64,000 nucleotides of DNA from Mycobacterium sp. MYCO198283 (GTDB taxonomy: Bacteria; Actinomycetota; Actinomycetes; Mycobacteriales; Mycobacteriaceae). The translations under genes and the position numbers were made by a program. The stretch's first letter is position 1, and every line of letters begins with the position of its first letter. Below, piece after piece: positions 17,068 through 25,992 of the stretch. The notes under the pieces are model-generated. The model had not been told where the DNA came from, did no database searches, and saw nothing but the letters and a program-made list of their open reading frames with translations. The stretch is from the NCBI RefSeq assembly GCF_021213805.1, contig NZ_JAJQJI010000005.1, positions 1-64,000 on the forward strand, in the 5' to 3' direction.

Positions 17068-17116
17068 CGACACCCCCGGCAGCGGCCCGGTGACGGGGGG
17101 CTGCGCGGGGGTGTCG
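17068..17116. terminator. Strong hairpin downstream of cspA
   Basis: CGACACCCCC (17068-17077) pairs with GGGGGTGTCG (17107-17116), a 10-bp perfect stem. It lies about 25 nt beyond the cspA stop and between cspA and the start of the next leftward gene, so it fits a cspA terminator, although no T-run follows. Confidence 0.6.
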
Positions 17117-17141
17117 ACGCTAGCTTCTCAGCCTAGGCGGA

Positions 17142-17345
17142 TCAGATCGAGCGGACGCCGGTGGCCTGGGGGCCCTTCGGGCTCTGGCCGACCTCGAACT
17201 CGACTCGCTGATTCTCCTCCAGGGTGCGGAATCCGCTGCCCTGAATCTCCGTGTAGTGGACGAACACGTCAGCGGAGCCGTCCTCGGGGGCGATGAAACC
17301 GAAGCCCTTCTCCGCGTTGAACCACTTCACAGTTCCCTGTGGCAT
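17142..17345 (-). CDS. cspA: Cold shock protein A
   Basis: The 67-aa single cold-shock domain contains both RNA-binding motifs, [20 protein letters not shown] (RNP1, KGFGFI) and DVFVHYTEI (RNP2, VFVHY). It is an RNA chaperone of the nucleoid/cytosol and matches Rv3648c. AAGGAAAGATCGAAAG precedes the ATG. The leader carries a perfect hairpin at 17379-17400, consistent with post-transcriptional control of cold-shock mRNAs. A GC-rich hairpin lies downstream. Confidence 0.96.
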   Translation of the reverse strand: MPQGTVKWFNAEKGFGFIAPEDGSADVFVHYTEIQGSGFRTLEENQRVEFEVGQSPKGPQATGVRSI

Positions 17346-17378
17346 CTTTCGATCTTTCCTTTACTTACTTCCGGGTGC

Positions 17379-17400
17379 GGTACACCGCTTTCGGTGTACC
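17379..17400 (-). promoter_or_regulatory. Hairpin in the cspA 5' leader
   Basis: On the minus strand GGTACACCG, loop AAAG, CGGTGTACC form a perfect 9-bp stem with a tetraloop about 35 nt upstream of the cspA ATG. Cold-shock mRNAs commonly have structured leaders, so a temperature-responsive or stability role is plausible but untested. Confidence 0.5.
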
Positions 17401-17642
17401 GGGCCCGTTCCGACCGCACATCCTTCGTGGAGTCGTCGGAAGGTGTTACGCCCTTCAGACCCTCGCAGGAACCGCGATCGCAACGTCGATCCTGCGAGTG
17501 CCATGACACGTACAGAAGCTGCGACCTCGTTCAGTCAACCACGTCCGGCCCGTTCGCGACAGTCTCGGAATCACGTTGCGGTGAACAATTCACCTAGGGT
17601 TTTTCACGCGCCGCGGCGCGACGGGATGAGAAGGGGTCTGCG

Positions 17643-19964
17643 ATGGGCAGTTTCGGCCGCGACCTGCTCGCCGCCGTCCTCGCGGGCACCGATCCGCGAG
17701 AGCAGCCGCTCCGCCACGTCGCCGACGTCCCCGCCCGCCGCGGCACCACCGTGGCCTGGCCCGACTGGGCGCATCCCGACGTCGTCGCGGCGTTCACCGG
17801 GCTCGGCATCGCCGCCCCGTGGTCGCACCAGGTCGATGCCGCCACGCTGGCGTTTTCCGGTCGGCACGTCGTGATCGGCACCGGCACCGCCTCCGGCAAG
17901 TCGATGGCCTACCAGTTGCCGGTGCTCACCGCGCTGGCCACCGACCCGGGGGCGCGAGCGCTGTATCTCGCGCCGACGAAAGCCCTGGGGCACGACCAGC
18001 TGCGCGCGGTCGGCGAGCTGACCGCACAGACGCCGTCGCTCGCCGATGTCGCGCCGGCGTCGTTCGACGGCGACACGCCCACCGAGATCCGGCGTTTCGC
18101 GCGGGAGCAGTCCCGCTGGCTGTTCACCAACCCAGACATGGTGCACCTGACGCTGCTGCGCAACCACGCCCGCTGGGCGGTGTTCCTGCGCCGGCTGCGC
18201 TACCTCGTGGTCGACGAATGTCACCACTACCGCGGGATTTTCGGCTCCAATGTGGCGTTGGTGCTGCGCCGGCTGCTGCGGTTGTGCACCCGCTACGGCG
18301 GGAACCCGACCGTCATCTTCGCCAGCGCCACCACCGCGGCTCCGGGCGGGACCGCGTCGGACCTCATCGGCGAGACGGTCGTCGAGGTCACCGATGACGG
18401 CTCGCCGCACGGTGATCGCACCATCGCGCTGTGGGAGCCCGCATTCCGCGACGACCTGGTCGGTGAGCGCGGCGCGCCGGTCCGCCGGTCCGCCGGCGCG
18501 GAGGCGGCGCGCATGATGGCCGACCTCGTCGCCGAGGGTGCGCGGACGCTGACGTTCGTCCGGTCGCGCCGCGGCGCCGAGCTCACCGCGCTGGCCGTCA
18601 AGTCGCGCCTCGCCGAGTCGGCGCCCGAGCTCGTCGAGCGCGTCGCGTCGTACCGGGCCGGCTATCTGCCCGAGGACCGGCGGGCGCTCGAGCGGGCGTT
18701 GGCCAGCGGTGAGCTGCTCGGCCTGGCGACCACGAACGCGCTGGAGCTCGGCGTCGACATCGCCGGGCTCGACGCCGTGGTGATCGCCGGTTTCCCCGGC
18801 ACGGTCGCGTCGTTCTGGCAGCAGGCCGGGCGCTCCGGGCGGCGCGGGCAGGGCGCGCTGGTGGCGCTCGTCGCGCGGGACGACCCGCTCGACACCTATC
18901 TCGTGCACCATCCCGAGGCACTGCTGGGCCGTCCCGTCGAGATGACGGTGATCGATCCGACCAACCCCCACGTCCTTGGCCCGCAGTTGCTCTGCGCGGC
19001 AACCGAACTGCCGCTCTCCGACGCCGAGGTCCGGGCGTGGAACGCCGTCGGCGCGGCCGAGCAGCTGGTGGACGACGGTCTGCTGCGGCGCCGGCCGACC
19101 GGATACTTCCCGGCCCCGGGCGTCGACCCGCACCCGGCCGTCGACATCCGCGGCGCCAGCGGCGACCAGGTGGTGATCGTCGAGGCCGACACCGGGCGGC
19201 TCCTGGGCAGCGTGGACGGCGGACGGGCGCCGTCGACGGTGCATCCCGGCGCGGTGTACCTGCACCAGGGCGAGACGTACGTGGTGGATTCGCTGAGCTT
19301 CGACGACGGCATGGCGTTCGTCCACGCCGAGGACCCCGGGTATGTGACCTTCACCCGGGAGATCACCGACATCGCGATCACCGGCGACGGCGAGTGCCGC
19401 GAGCTCGGCGCGGTGACGATCGGTCTGGTGCCGGTGGCCGTCTCGAGCACCGTCGTCGGCTTCCTGCGGCGGCGTTCCGACGGCCAGGTCATCGACTTCA
19501 TCGACCTCGACATGCCCACCCGCAGCCTGCGGACCGAGGCGGTGATGTACTCCGTGACGCCCGACGCGCTCGACGACGCCGGGATCGACGCCCTGCGCGT
19601 GCCGGGCGCGTTGCACGCCGCCGAGCACGCGGCGATCGGGCTGCTGCCGCTGGTGGCGAGCTGCGACCGGGGCGACATCGGTGGCCTGTCGACGGCGGCG
19701 GGACCTCGCACGGGGCTGCCGACGGTCTTCGTCTACGACGGGCATCCCGGCGGGGCAGGCTTTGCGCGGCGCGGATTCCGCACCGCCGCGACATGGCTCT
19801 CAGCAACCGCCGACGCGATCGCGTCGTGTGCCTGCCCAGCCGGGTGCCCGTCGTGCGTGCAATCACCCAAGTGCGGAAGCGGCAACGACCCGTTGGACAA
19901 GGACGGCGCCGTCCGCGTGCTGCAGGTCGTGCTCCGCGCGCTCACACGACGTGAGTTTCCCTGA
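17643..19964 (+). CDS. DEAD/DEAH-box helicase with DUF1998 zinc domain (MrfA/YprA type, Rv3649-like)
   Basis: The 773-aa superfamily 2 helicase has Walker A GTGTASGKSMAYQ at ~80-92, then LYLAPTKALGHDQL (motif Ia). Other motifs include Walker B/DEAH-type VVDECHHYRG, FASATT (motif III), TFVRSRRG and QQAGRSGRRGQG (motif VI). The C-terminal DUF1998-like part ends with a four-Cys cluster (CACPAGCPSC, then SPKCGSGNDPLDKD). This matches MrfA-type 3'-5' DNA helicases linked to repair of mitomycin-type damage. AGAAGGGG precedes the ATG. The M. tuberculosis counterpart is Rv3649. Confidence 0.9.
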   Translation: MGSFGRDLLAAVLAGTDPREQPLRHVADVPARRGTTVAWPDWAHPDVVAAFTGLGIAAPWSHQVDAATLAFSGRHVVIGTGTASGKSMAYQLPVLTALATDPGARALYLAPTKALGHDQLRAVGELTAQTPSLADVAPASFDGDTPTEIRRFAREQSRWLFTNPDMVHLTLLRNHARWAVFLRRLRYLVVDECHHYRGIFGSNVALVLRRLLRLCTRYGGNPTVIFASATTAAPGGTASDLIGETVVEVTDDGSPHGDRTIALWEPAFRDDLVGERGAPVRRSAGAEAARMMADLVAEGARTLTFVRSRRGAELTALAVKSRLAESAPELVERVASYRAGYLPEDRRALERALASGELLGLATTNALELGVDIAGLDAVVIAGFPGTVASFWQQAGRSGRRGQGALVALVARDDPLDTYLVHHPEALLGRPVEMTVIDPTNPHVLGPQLLCAATELPLSDAEVRAWNAVGAAEQLVDDGLLRRRPTGYFPAPGVDPHPAVDIRGASGDQVVIVEADTGRLLGSVDGGRAPSTVHPGAVYLHQGETYVVDSLSFDDGMAFVHAEDPGYVTFTREITDIAITGDGECRELGAVTIGLVPVAVSSTVVGFLRRRSDGQVIDFIDLDMPTRSLRTEAVMYSVTPDALDDAGIDALRVPGALHAAEHAAIGLLPLVASCDRGDIGGLSTAAGPRTGLPTVFVYDGHPGGAGFARRGFRTAATWLSATADAIASCACPAGCPSCVQSPKCGSGNDPLDKDGAVRVLQVVLRALTRREFP

Positions 19965-20300
19965 CCCATCCGCCGGCGACGGCCGACCCCTCAAACGGCC
20001 AGCGCCTACGGATTACCGCTGTGACGGGCCTCCCGTTCGGCTGTGGCGAGGCGTTGACACCCGGCCCGACCTGCGAAAGGAACCCGTCATCCGACGGCAG
20101 ACCCCATGTGCGACGAGCGGTCGGACAACGCGATCCGCTCTCCATCCCGAATTGACGGGCGCATCAGAAAACTACCGTGCGCCCGACGCCCGACGCAACC
20201 GGCCCAGCTAACGAGCACGGCCAGTTAGTTGCCTATGCAAGCACTGTCGGCCACGGATTCCGCGGCGCTGCCGTGCGGCAACAGGCCAGCGAACCCTGGG
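19965..20300. other. Non-coding gap between helicase and Rv3651-like gene
   Basis: About 335 bp contain no ORF with a credible start. M. tuberculosis has a PE gene (PE33) at this point, and nothing comparable is visible here. A short inverted motif TTGCCTATGCAA is seen near 20228. The only promoter-like signal is the TAGACT box at 20301. Confidence 0.5.
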
Positions 20301-20306
20301 TAGACT
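20301..20306 (+). promoter_or_regulatory. Putative leaderless -10 box
   Basis: TAGACT ends 6 nt before the ATG at 20313. Confidence 0.6.
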
Positions 20307-20312
20307 GACCCG

Positions 20313-21326
20313 ATGCGCCACGACTGGTTGCTCGTGGAGACACTGGGCGAAGAACCCGTCGTCGTCGCCGTGGGCAGGCAACAGAAGAACATGGTGCCCG
20401 TCAACGCTTTTCTGCGCCGCAGCCCGCTGCTGTCGTCGGTGAACGCGGCGATCGCCGACACCATCCGACACGGCCAGGGCCTGAGCAGCGCCGCACCGAA
20501 GAAGGACCGCGTGATCCGCACCGAGCCGGTGCAGATGTCCGACGGCCGGGTGCACGGCGTGCACGTCTGGGCCGGGCCGGCGGGCGCCGAGGTGCCCGAG
20601 CGGCCCGTGCCCGGCCCGCTGATCTGGGACATGACGAGCGGCGTCGCGACGGACACGCCCGAGTCGCTGCGCAACAGCGGCATGAACCCGGACGACGAAG
20701 TGACCCATGGCCGTGCGTTCGCCGAGGACCTGCCGCGTCGCGACCTCAACCCGAGTGAGACCCGGGTGCTGTCGATGGCCATCACCAGCCGACCCGGCGA
20801 CGCGCTGTGCACCACCTGGGACATCACCGGCCGCGACGGGGAACTCATCACGGTCGGGTTCGTCGCCCGGGTCGGCACCGAGATCGTGGCGGGCAGTGAA
20901 CATCTCATCGCCCGGGCGATGAACTGGCGCAGCGAGCGGCCGAACCCCGTCGTCGCTCCCGACCACCTCGCGCAACGCATCCTCGACGGCCTCGCGCAGC
21001 CGGGCGTGTATCGGGCGCTGGTGGATCTGCGGTCGTGGACGCTGCTCAAGTGGCTCGACGATCCCTGCCCGTACTACGACTGGCGCGCCGCCCGGCGGTT
21101 CCACCCGGACGACGAGGGCCAGTTCGCCACCATGGCAACCGAATTCGCCCGCGGGCCGACGTCACGCGTGCTGCGGCTGCCGGGCGTCGACGGCGGCTGG
21201 GTGTCGCTGCACGTGACGATCAACCGGGTGGAGCTCGAACCGGGCGTGGTCGCCGGGTTGATCGCGCTGCGGCTGCCCACCCCGAGCGAGCGCAACGACC
21301 CGCAGCTCGTCGGCCCCGCCAGCTAG
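20313..21326 (+). CDS. Conserved mycobacterial PAS/GAF-like protein (Rv3651-like)
   Basis: The 337-aa cytosolic protein starts MRHDWLLVETLGEEPVVVAV and corresponds by position to Rv3651. A central ~90-aa part (LPRRDLNPSETRVLSMAITS, then ITVGFVARVGTEIVAGSE) has the alternating beta pattern of PAS-like sensor domains. The C-terminal part contains WVSLHVTINRVELEPGVVAG. There are no catalytic residues or DNA-binding motif. It is preceded by a leaderless-type promoter, and its stop overlaps that of the convergent tad operon. A signalling or scaffold role is inference. Confidence 0.75.
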   Translation: MRHDWLLVETLGEEPVVVAVGRQQKNMVPVNAFLRRSPLLSSVNAAIADTIRHGQGLSSAAPKKDRVIRTEPVQMSDGRVHGVHVWAGPAGAEVPERPVPGPLIWDMTSGVATDTPESLRNSGMNPDDEVTHGRAFAEDLPRRDLNPSETRVLSMAITSRPGDALCTTWDITGRDGELITVGFVARVGTEIVAGSEHLIARAMNWRSERPNPVVAPDHLAQRILDGLAQPGVYRALVDLRSWTLLKWLDDPCPYYDWRAARRFHPDDEGQFATMATEFARGPTSRVLRLPGVDGGWVSLHVTINRVELEPGVVAGLIALRLPTPSERNDPQLVGPAS

Positions 21327-21640
21327 GTCGCCGGTCCGGCCCGGGCCGCTGCCCGCGCCGGCCCGCCGGGCCACGCCAGCAACGCCGGCGTCACCTCGAC
21401 CGTCACCACGACGTCCAGACCGTCGAGCGCGCATTCGTGCCCGCTCGCGCCCAGCCGGTGGGCCACCGCGGCCGATTCCTCGCACGCCGCCGCGGCGCCG
21501 GCCGGCACCCGGGTGGCGGCGGCGAGCGCCGCGAGGTCGGCGGCGGCCTGGGCTCGGTGCCGCGCCACCACCGCCGCGCCCAGCTGCGCCGCCGCCACCG
21601 TCAGCACGACCAGCGTGACCAGCATCGCGGCCGTCAGCAC
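21323..21640 (-). CDS. TadE-like protein, last gene of tad operon (Rv3654c-like); start unclear
   Basis: The readable product is ~105 aa from GTG at 21638-21640. It has an N-terminal hydrophobic segment (VLTAAMLVTLVVLTVAAAQL) followed by VVARHRAQAAADLAALAAAT, the pattern of TadE/Flp-type pseudopilin-like proteins. The frame continues upstream through DDGIAT, which looks like the natural N-terminus, but no ATG, GTG or TTG lies there in frame. Instead ATGACGGGATAG occurs one frame away and overlaps the preceding stop. Either an internal GTG is used or a 1-nt indel removed the start. Confidence 0.65.
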   Translation of the reverse strand: MLTAAMLVTLVVLTVAAAQLGAAVVARHRAQAAADLAALAAATRVPAGAAAACEESAAVAHRLGASGHECALDGLDVVVTVEVTPALLAWPGGPARAAARAGPAT

Positions 21641-21653
21641 GGTCGCTATCCCG

Positions 21654-22010
21654 TCATCGCGCGCCCACCGGCTCCGCGACCGACACCCCCTCCGCCGCCA
21701 CCCGAAGGCCCGGGAGCAGCGGCGCGGCAACCGACACTCGCGCCACCACGAATTCGCCGTCGCGCCGCAGCTCGACCACCGCACCCGCGGGCGCAATCCG
21801 TTGTGCCGCAGCGCGAGCCGACGCGTCGTCGCCCCGCGCCACCAGTCGCGCCGCCTCCCGCGCCGCATCGACGCAGCGCACCTGCATGCTGATGGCCGCG
21901 ATCCCGGCGGCGCACATCGCCAGCACCACCACCAGCGTCGCGACCCCGATGGCCGCCTCGACGGTGACGCCGCCGGCCTCGCCACCTAGACGCTGGTGTT
22001 GAGCGCCCGC
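21654..22010 (-). CDS. TadE-like protein (Rv3655c-like); no canonical start in frame
   Basis: The protein frame is clear: GEAGGVTVEAAIGVATLVVV is a prepilin-like hydrophobic start. A ~75-aa outside part follows and ends EGVSVAEPVGAR at the TGA 21654-21656. No ATG, GTG or TTG is found in this frame between the VTVEAA segment and the upstream flp gene. GTG at 21983-21985 sits immediately after the flp stop but is one base out of frame; one added base would give V-A-E-A-G-G-V-T-V. The 5' boundary given here is therefore approximate. Probable role: minor pseudopilin of the tad system. Confidence 0.6.
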   Translation of the reverse strand, partial: AGAQHQRLGGEAGGVTVEAAIGVATLVVVLAMCAAGIAAISMQVRCVDAAREAARLVARGDDASARAAAQRIAPAGAVVELRRDGEFVVARVSVAAPLLPGLRVAAEGVSVAEPVGAR

Positions 22011-22189
22011 GCGATGAGCCCCGACAGCGCGCTGACGATGGAGTCGCCCGTCACCACGCTGTAGAGGATCGCCCCGAACGCCGCCGCGGCGATGGTGCCG
22101 ATCGCGTATTCGACCGTCGACATGCCGTCCTCGTCCTCCGCGAGCAGCGCGGCGCGCACCTGCAACTCCGCGATCATCTCGTCCCACAT
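21986..22189 (-). CDS. Flp-type pilin / DUF4244 small membrane protein (Rv3656c-like)
   Basis: The 67-aa product MWDEMIAELQVRAALLAEDE continues into GMSTVEYAIGTIAAAAFGAI, a typical Flp prepilin with the G-x3-T-V-E-Y core and a hydrophobic polymerisation helix. GGGAGGG precedes the ATG. It is the candidate major pilin of the tad (tight adherence) machine encoded just upstream. No prepilin peptidase or outer-membrane secretin gene is in the operon, as usual in mycobacteria. Confidence 0.85.
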   Translation of the reverse strand: MWDEMIAELQVRAALLAEDEDGMSTVEYAIGTIAAAAFGAILYSVVTGDSIVSALSGLIARALNTSV

Positions 22190-22233
22190 CCTGATTCCCT
22201 CCCCTTCGCGGTCACGGACCGTCCGTGAACCAG

Positions 22234-22809
22234 TTACGACAGCGCCGGCCCCAGCACGTCGCCCGCCAGCCCGGCGACCACCGGCACGATGCCCAAGCAG
22301 ACGAACGCCGGCAGGAAACACAGCCCGAGCGGCCCGGCGATCAGGACCCCGGCGCGTTCCGCGGCGGCTTTCGCGGCGTCGGCAGCGTCGTGCCGGCACT
22401 GCACCGCCAGGTCCTCGACGCCGTGGGCCAGCGCCGCGCCCGAGGCGGCGGATCGGCGTGCGAGCCGCAGCAGTGCCTGCCCGACGGCTCCGGCGGCCTC
22501 GTCGGGTGCCCAGGCCGCGGCCGGGTCGCCCCCCAGCGCCAGCAGGTCGGCGGCGCGGCGCAGCAGCCGTGCCAGTGCGGGCGGCGCCGATGCGGCGGCG
22601 GCACCCGCCGCCGTGGACACAGCCATGCCGGCGGTCAGACACACTGCGAAGACGTCCAGAGCGGAGGCGACGGTGATCGGATCATCCGGCGCCGGCGTCG
22701 GATTCGCCGACGCGGGAACCCGCACCGCGGCCCCGGCGCGAGCCCGTACGCGGTGCCGTCCCGGCGCCGTCAGCAGCGCCGCCGCCAACAGCAGCGCGGC
22801 CACGCTCAC
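22234..22809 (-). CDS. tadC: TadC-like type II/IV secretion inner-membrane protein (Rv3657c-like)
   Basis: The 191-aa product from GTG at 22809 has a hydrophobic start (VSVAALLLAAALLTAP). A T2SSF-type domain follows with two helices (ITVASALDVFAVCLTAGMAV and the C-terminal LIAGPLGLCFLPAFVCLGIV). Its start overlaps the upstream stop as GTGA, so translation is probably coupled. It is half of the inner-membrane platform for Flp export. It ends 44 nt before the pilin gene. Confidence 0.8.
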   Translation of the reverse strand: MSVAALLLAAALLTAPGRHRVRARAGAAVRVPASANPTPAPDDPITVASALDVFAVCLTAGMAVSTAAGAAAASAPPALARLLRRAADLLALGGDPAAAWAPDEAAGAVGQALLRLARRSAASGAALAHGVEDLAVQCRHDAADAAKAAAERAGVLIAGPLGLCFLPAFVCLGIVPVVAGLAGDVLGPALS

Positions 22810-23588
22810 GACGTCACCCGCCGGGTGATCCGGTCGGCCCAGAGCAGCCCCGCGCACGCCAGACCCACACCGAGCGCGAGCACCACCCCACCGGCTCCAC
22901 CCGACAGCAGGAAGGTCAGCGGGTCGGCGCCGACGAGCTGGCCGAGCAGCACGCCGAGCCCCGGCAGACCCGCGAGAACGGCGGCGGTGGCCCGCGGCCC
23001 CGCCAGGTCCGCCTCGACGCGAGCGGTCATGCGGGTGCGTTCGACGATGTCGCGCTGCGCCGACCGCATCAGGGTGGCCATCGCCAGCCCGTGCTGTGCC
23101 GCCAGTTCCCAGGCGACCGCGAGCCGGTCCCACAGCGCAGGCGCCGCCGAGTCCGCGCCCACCGCCCGCAGCCCGGCGCCCACGTCGCCGCCGAGCCGGG
23201 CCCGCGCCGCCACCGCGGCCAGCGCCGACCCGACGTCCGCACGGCTCTCGGCGGCCGCGGCGTCGAAGGCGGCCACCGGATGCGCCCCGATCCGCAACTC
23301 CCCCACCAGCGTCTCCAACGCCGACTCCAGCGCCTGTGCGTGCGCCGCGGCCGCTCGCCGCCGCACCGCTTCCCGGTGTCGCCGCCAGCCGGTGCCCGCC
23401 ACGACCGCAGCGGCCGCCACCACCGAGACAGGCAGCCACCACAGCGCCGCCGCGACCGCGGCCGCGACGACCCCGACACGGACGTGCCGTGGTGGCCGAC
23501 GGCGGCGGGCGGGCAGCAGCGCCCGCGAGCGCGAGGCCGTGGGCGCCACCAGCAACGCGGCCGCCAAGGCCATCGCCGCGGCCGTCAC
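22806..23588 (-). CDS. tadB: TadB-like inner-membrane platform protein (Rv3658c-like)
   Basis: The 260-aa product from GTG at 23588 overlaps the tadA stop as GTGA. Two N-terminal hydrophobic segments precede a cytoplasmic T2SSF domain (ALESALETLVGELRIGAHPV, then AWELAAQHGLAMATLMRSAQ) and C-terminal membrane helices (GGVVLALGVGLACAGLLW). With TadC it forms the platform that the TadA ATPase drives. Confidence 0.82.
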   Translation of the reverse strand: MTAAAMALAAALLVAPTASRSRALLPARRRRPPRHVRVGVVAAAVAAALWWLPVSVVAAAAVVAGTGWRRHREAVRRRAAAAHAQALESALETLVGELRIGAHPVAAFDAAAAESRADVGSALAAVAARARLGGDVGAGLRAVGADSAAPALWDRLAVAWELAAQHGLAMATLMRSAQRDIVERTRMTARVEADLAGPRATAAVLAGLPGLGVLLGQLVGADPLTFLLSGGAGGVVLALGVGLACAGLLWADRITRRVTS

Positions 23589-24751
23589 CGTGGCCGCCGC
23601 AGATCGATCAGCTGCCGCAACATCGCCGCGGCCGGGCCGTCGCCGTCCTCGGCGGACCAGGCGGTGGCCGCTACGACGCGATCGTTCGAATCCCGTTGCA
23701 GCACCGCCACTTCGGCGAGCCGCCGGGCCCCGTCGGCGCCGCGCCGCACGTGCAGCACCACCTGGACGGCCGCCGCCAGCTGGCTGTGCAGCGCCGCGCG
23801 GTCGAGCCCGCCGGTGCCCGCGAGTGCCTCCAGCCGCGCGGGCACCTCCCCGGGGTTGTTGGCGTGCACCGTGCCGGCACCGCCGTCGTGCCCGGTGTTC
23901 AGCGCGGCGAGCAGGTCGACGACCTCGGCGCCGCGCACCTCGCCGACGACGATCCGGTCGGGCCGCATCCGCAGCGCCTGCCGCACCAGATCGCGCACCG
24001 TCACCTCGCCGGCGCCCTCGACGTTCGCGCCGCGCGCCACCAGGTTCACCACGTGCGGGTGGCACGGCGCCAGCTCCGCGGCGTCCTCGACGCAGACGAT
24101 GCGCTCCGCGGGCGCGATGGCCCCGAGCGCCGCGGCCAGGAGCGTCGTCTTACCGGCGCCGGTGCCGCCCGTCACCAGGAACGCCAACCGCGCCGCGATG
24201 ATCCGGTGGATCAGGTCGGCGGCGGCCGGGTGGACGGTGCCGGCCCGGACCAGTGCGGGCAGGTCCTGGGTGGCGGGCCGCAGCACGCGCAGCGACAGAC
24301 AGGTGCCGCCGGTGGCGATCGGCGCCAGCACCGCGTGGAGCCGGACGGCGAACCCGCCGGTGCCGATGCCGGTCAGCTGGCCGTCGACCCACGGCTGCGC
24401 ATCGTCGAGCCGGCGGCCGGCAGCCAGCGCCAGCCGCTGCGCCAGCCGCCGCACCGCGGCCTCGTCGGCGAAGCGGATGTCGCTGCGCTGCAGTCCGTGT
24501 CCGGTGTCCAACCACACCGCGTCGGGGGCGGTGACCAGCACGTCGGTGGCCCCGTCGGCGCACAGCAGCGGTTCCAGGACGCCGGCGCCGGTGAGTTCGG
24601 TCTGCAGCAGTCGCAGCGTGCTCAGCACCTCGGTGTCGCCGAGCACGCCGCCCGACTCCGCGCGGATGGCCGCGGCGACGACGTTGGGCCGCAGCGGCGC
24701 TGCTTCGGCGGCCAGCCGCTCGCGGACCCGGTCGACCAGCGAGGCGCTCAT
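23585..24751 (-). CDS. tadA: TadA secretion ATPase (Rv3659c-like)
   Basis: The 388-aa type II/IV secretion ATPase has Walker A VTGGTGAGKTTLLAAALG around residue 190 and an Asp box (IVCVEDAAELAP). It also has His-box sequences and Walker B-like MRPDRIVVGEVRGAEVVDLL, then NTGHDGGAGTVHANNPGE. It powers assembly of the Flp pilus. The ATG at 24751 overlaps the TGA of the gene upstream (ATGA). Confidence 0.92.
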   Translation of the reverse strand: MSASLVDRVRERLAAEAAPLRPNVVAAAIRAESGGVLGDTEVLSTLRLLQTELTGAGVLEPLLCADGATDVLVTAPDAVWLDTGHGLQRSDIRFADEAAVRRLAQRLALAAGRRLDDAQPWVDGQLTGIGTGGFAVRLHAVLAPIATGGTCLSLRVLRPATQDLPALVRAGTVHPAAADLIHRIIAARLAFLVTGGTGAGKTTLLAAALGAIAPAERIVCVEDAAELAPCHPHVVNLVARGANVEGAGEVTVRDLVRQALRMRPDRIVVGEVRGAEVVDLLAALNTGHDGGAGTVHANNPGEVPARLEALAGTGGLDRAALHSQLAAAVQVVLHVRRGADGARRLAEVAVLQRDSNDRVVAATAWSAEDGDGPAAAMLRQLIDLRRPR

Positions 24752-25818
24752 GCCGCATCCCGGGCGGGCTGCCGGCCCAGCACCTGCAGCACGCGGACCG
24801 CCGCGCGGCCGAGCGGCGACCGGCCCCGCACCCGCAGGCCGCCGTGCTCGAGCGAGTCGGCGAGCCGCGGTGCCGGCCGCATCGCGGCCAGCAGCGGCAA
24901 TCCGCACAGTGACGCGACGTCCCCTGCGCTCAGGCCGCCGGGCGACGGTCCGCGCACCACGAGACCGGTGTTGGGGTTTCGGCCGCTGACCGCCGGCGCC
25001 ATGGCCGCGCCGGCCGCGCACGCCCGCAAGTCCCCGGCGGTGACGACGACGACGAGGTCGGCGAGGTCGAGCACCGTCTCGGCCGCGGCCGTCAGCCGGC
25101 GGGGCACGTCGCACACCACGGTCACGCCGCCGCGGCGGGCGGCATCCACCACCGCCGTCACCGGACCTGCCGCGATGTCGAGGGCGGTTCGCGCCGACGA
25201 GAGCACGCTCACGCCACCGATCCGGGGCAACGCGTCGTGGAGCGCCGTCCAGTCGATCCGGCCGTCCTGCACCACGAGGTCCGGCCAGCGCAGGCCGCTC
25301 GAGCGCTCACCGCCGAGCAGCAGGTCGAGCCCGCCGCTCCACGGATCGACGTCGATCAGCAGCGACTGCGCCGCCGAGAGCGCGACCGCCGCGGCGAAGA
25401 CCGAGGCGCCCGCGCCACCGTGGCCGCCGATCACCGCGACGACCGGACCGCGACCGGCGTCCCGGCCGAGCTCGTCGACCGCTTCGGCCAGTCGGGCGGT
25501 GAGCTCCCGCACCTGCGCCGGCAGCCGCAACACCGATTCGGCGCCCACCGCCACCGCCGCCTGCCACAGCGTGTCGGTCGGCTCGGCGCCCGTCACCAGC
25601 ACCACCCGCGGCCGCCGGGGAAGCGTCGATGCCGCGAGACGACGGGCCCCGGCGCCGTCGACCACCACCGCGCTCGCCGCCGACCAGACCTTGCGCGCCG
25701 GCGCCGCCGCCGGTGCCACCCGCACGACGGGAAGACCGACCGCCGCGGCGACCCGATCCACCTCGTCGCGCAGCGCTGCATCGTCGACGATCGACAGGAA
25801 CCCGCGCTTCTGCGTCAC
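24748..25818 (-). CDS. Septum-site-determining/TadZ-like P-loop protein (Rv3660c-like, Ssd)
   Basis: About 356 aa from GTG 25818 (VTQKRGFLSIVDDAALRDEV); a longer in-frame TTG at 25878 exists. The C-terminal two thirds are a MinD/ParA-like fold: VVAVIGGHGGAGASVFAAAV is a degenerate deviant Walker A lacking the signature Lys. LLIDVDPWSGGLDLLLGGE and VVVVTAGDLRACAAGAA follow. The N-terminal part resembles a receiver-like domain, as in TadZ proteins that place the tad machine at a pole. In M. tuberculosis the counterpart Ssd has been linked to septum formation. It is first in the tad operon. Confidence 0.8.
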   Translation of the reverse strand: MTQKRGFLSIVDDAALRDEVDRVAAAVGLPVVRVAPAAAPARKVWSAASAVVVDGAGARRLAASTLPRRPRVVLVTGAEPTDTLWQAAVAVGAESVLRLPAQVRELTARLAEAVDELGRDAGRGPVVAVIGGHGGAGASVFAAAVALSAAQSLLIDVDPWSGGLDLLLGGERSSGLRWPDLVVQDGRIDWTALHDALPRIGGVSVLSSARTALDIAAGPVTAVVDAARRGGVTVVCDVPRRLTAAAETVLDLADLVVVVTAGDLRACAAGAAMAPAVSGRNPNTGLVVRGPSPGGLSAGDVASLCGLPLLAAMRPAPRLADSLEHGGLRVRGRSPLGRAAVRVLQVLGRQPARDAA

Positions 25819-25992
25819 CCGCTCAGCGTGCCGGCGCCGCCGCGCGGTCGACAGCGCGCCGGCGCAATCTGTGGACAACCTCGCGGCTGGGGAAGGACAC
25901 CGGTCGGGAGACCGCCAAGACGACGAGCGAGAACACTGTTCCGCAACAAAGCGGTGATCATCGAAACCGGCGGCGGGGCGCGCGAGAGGTGG

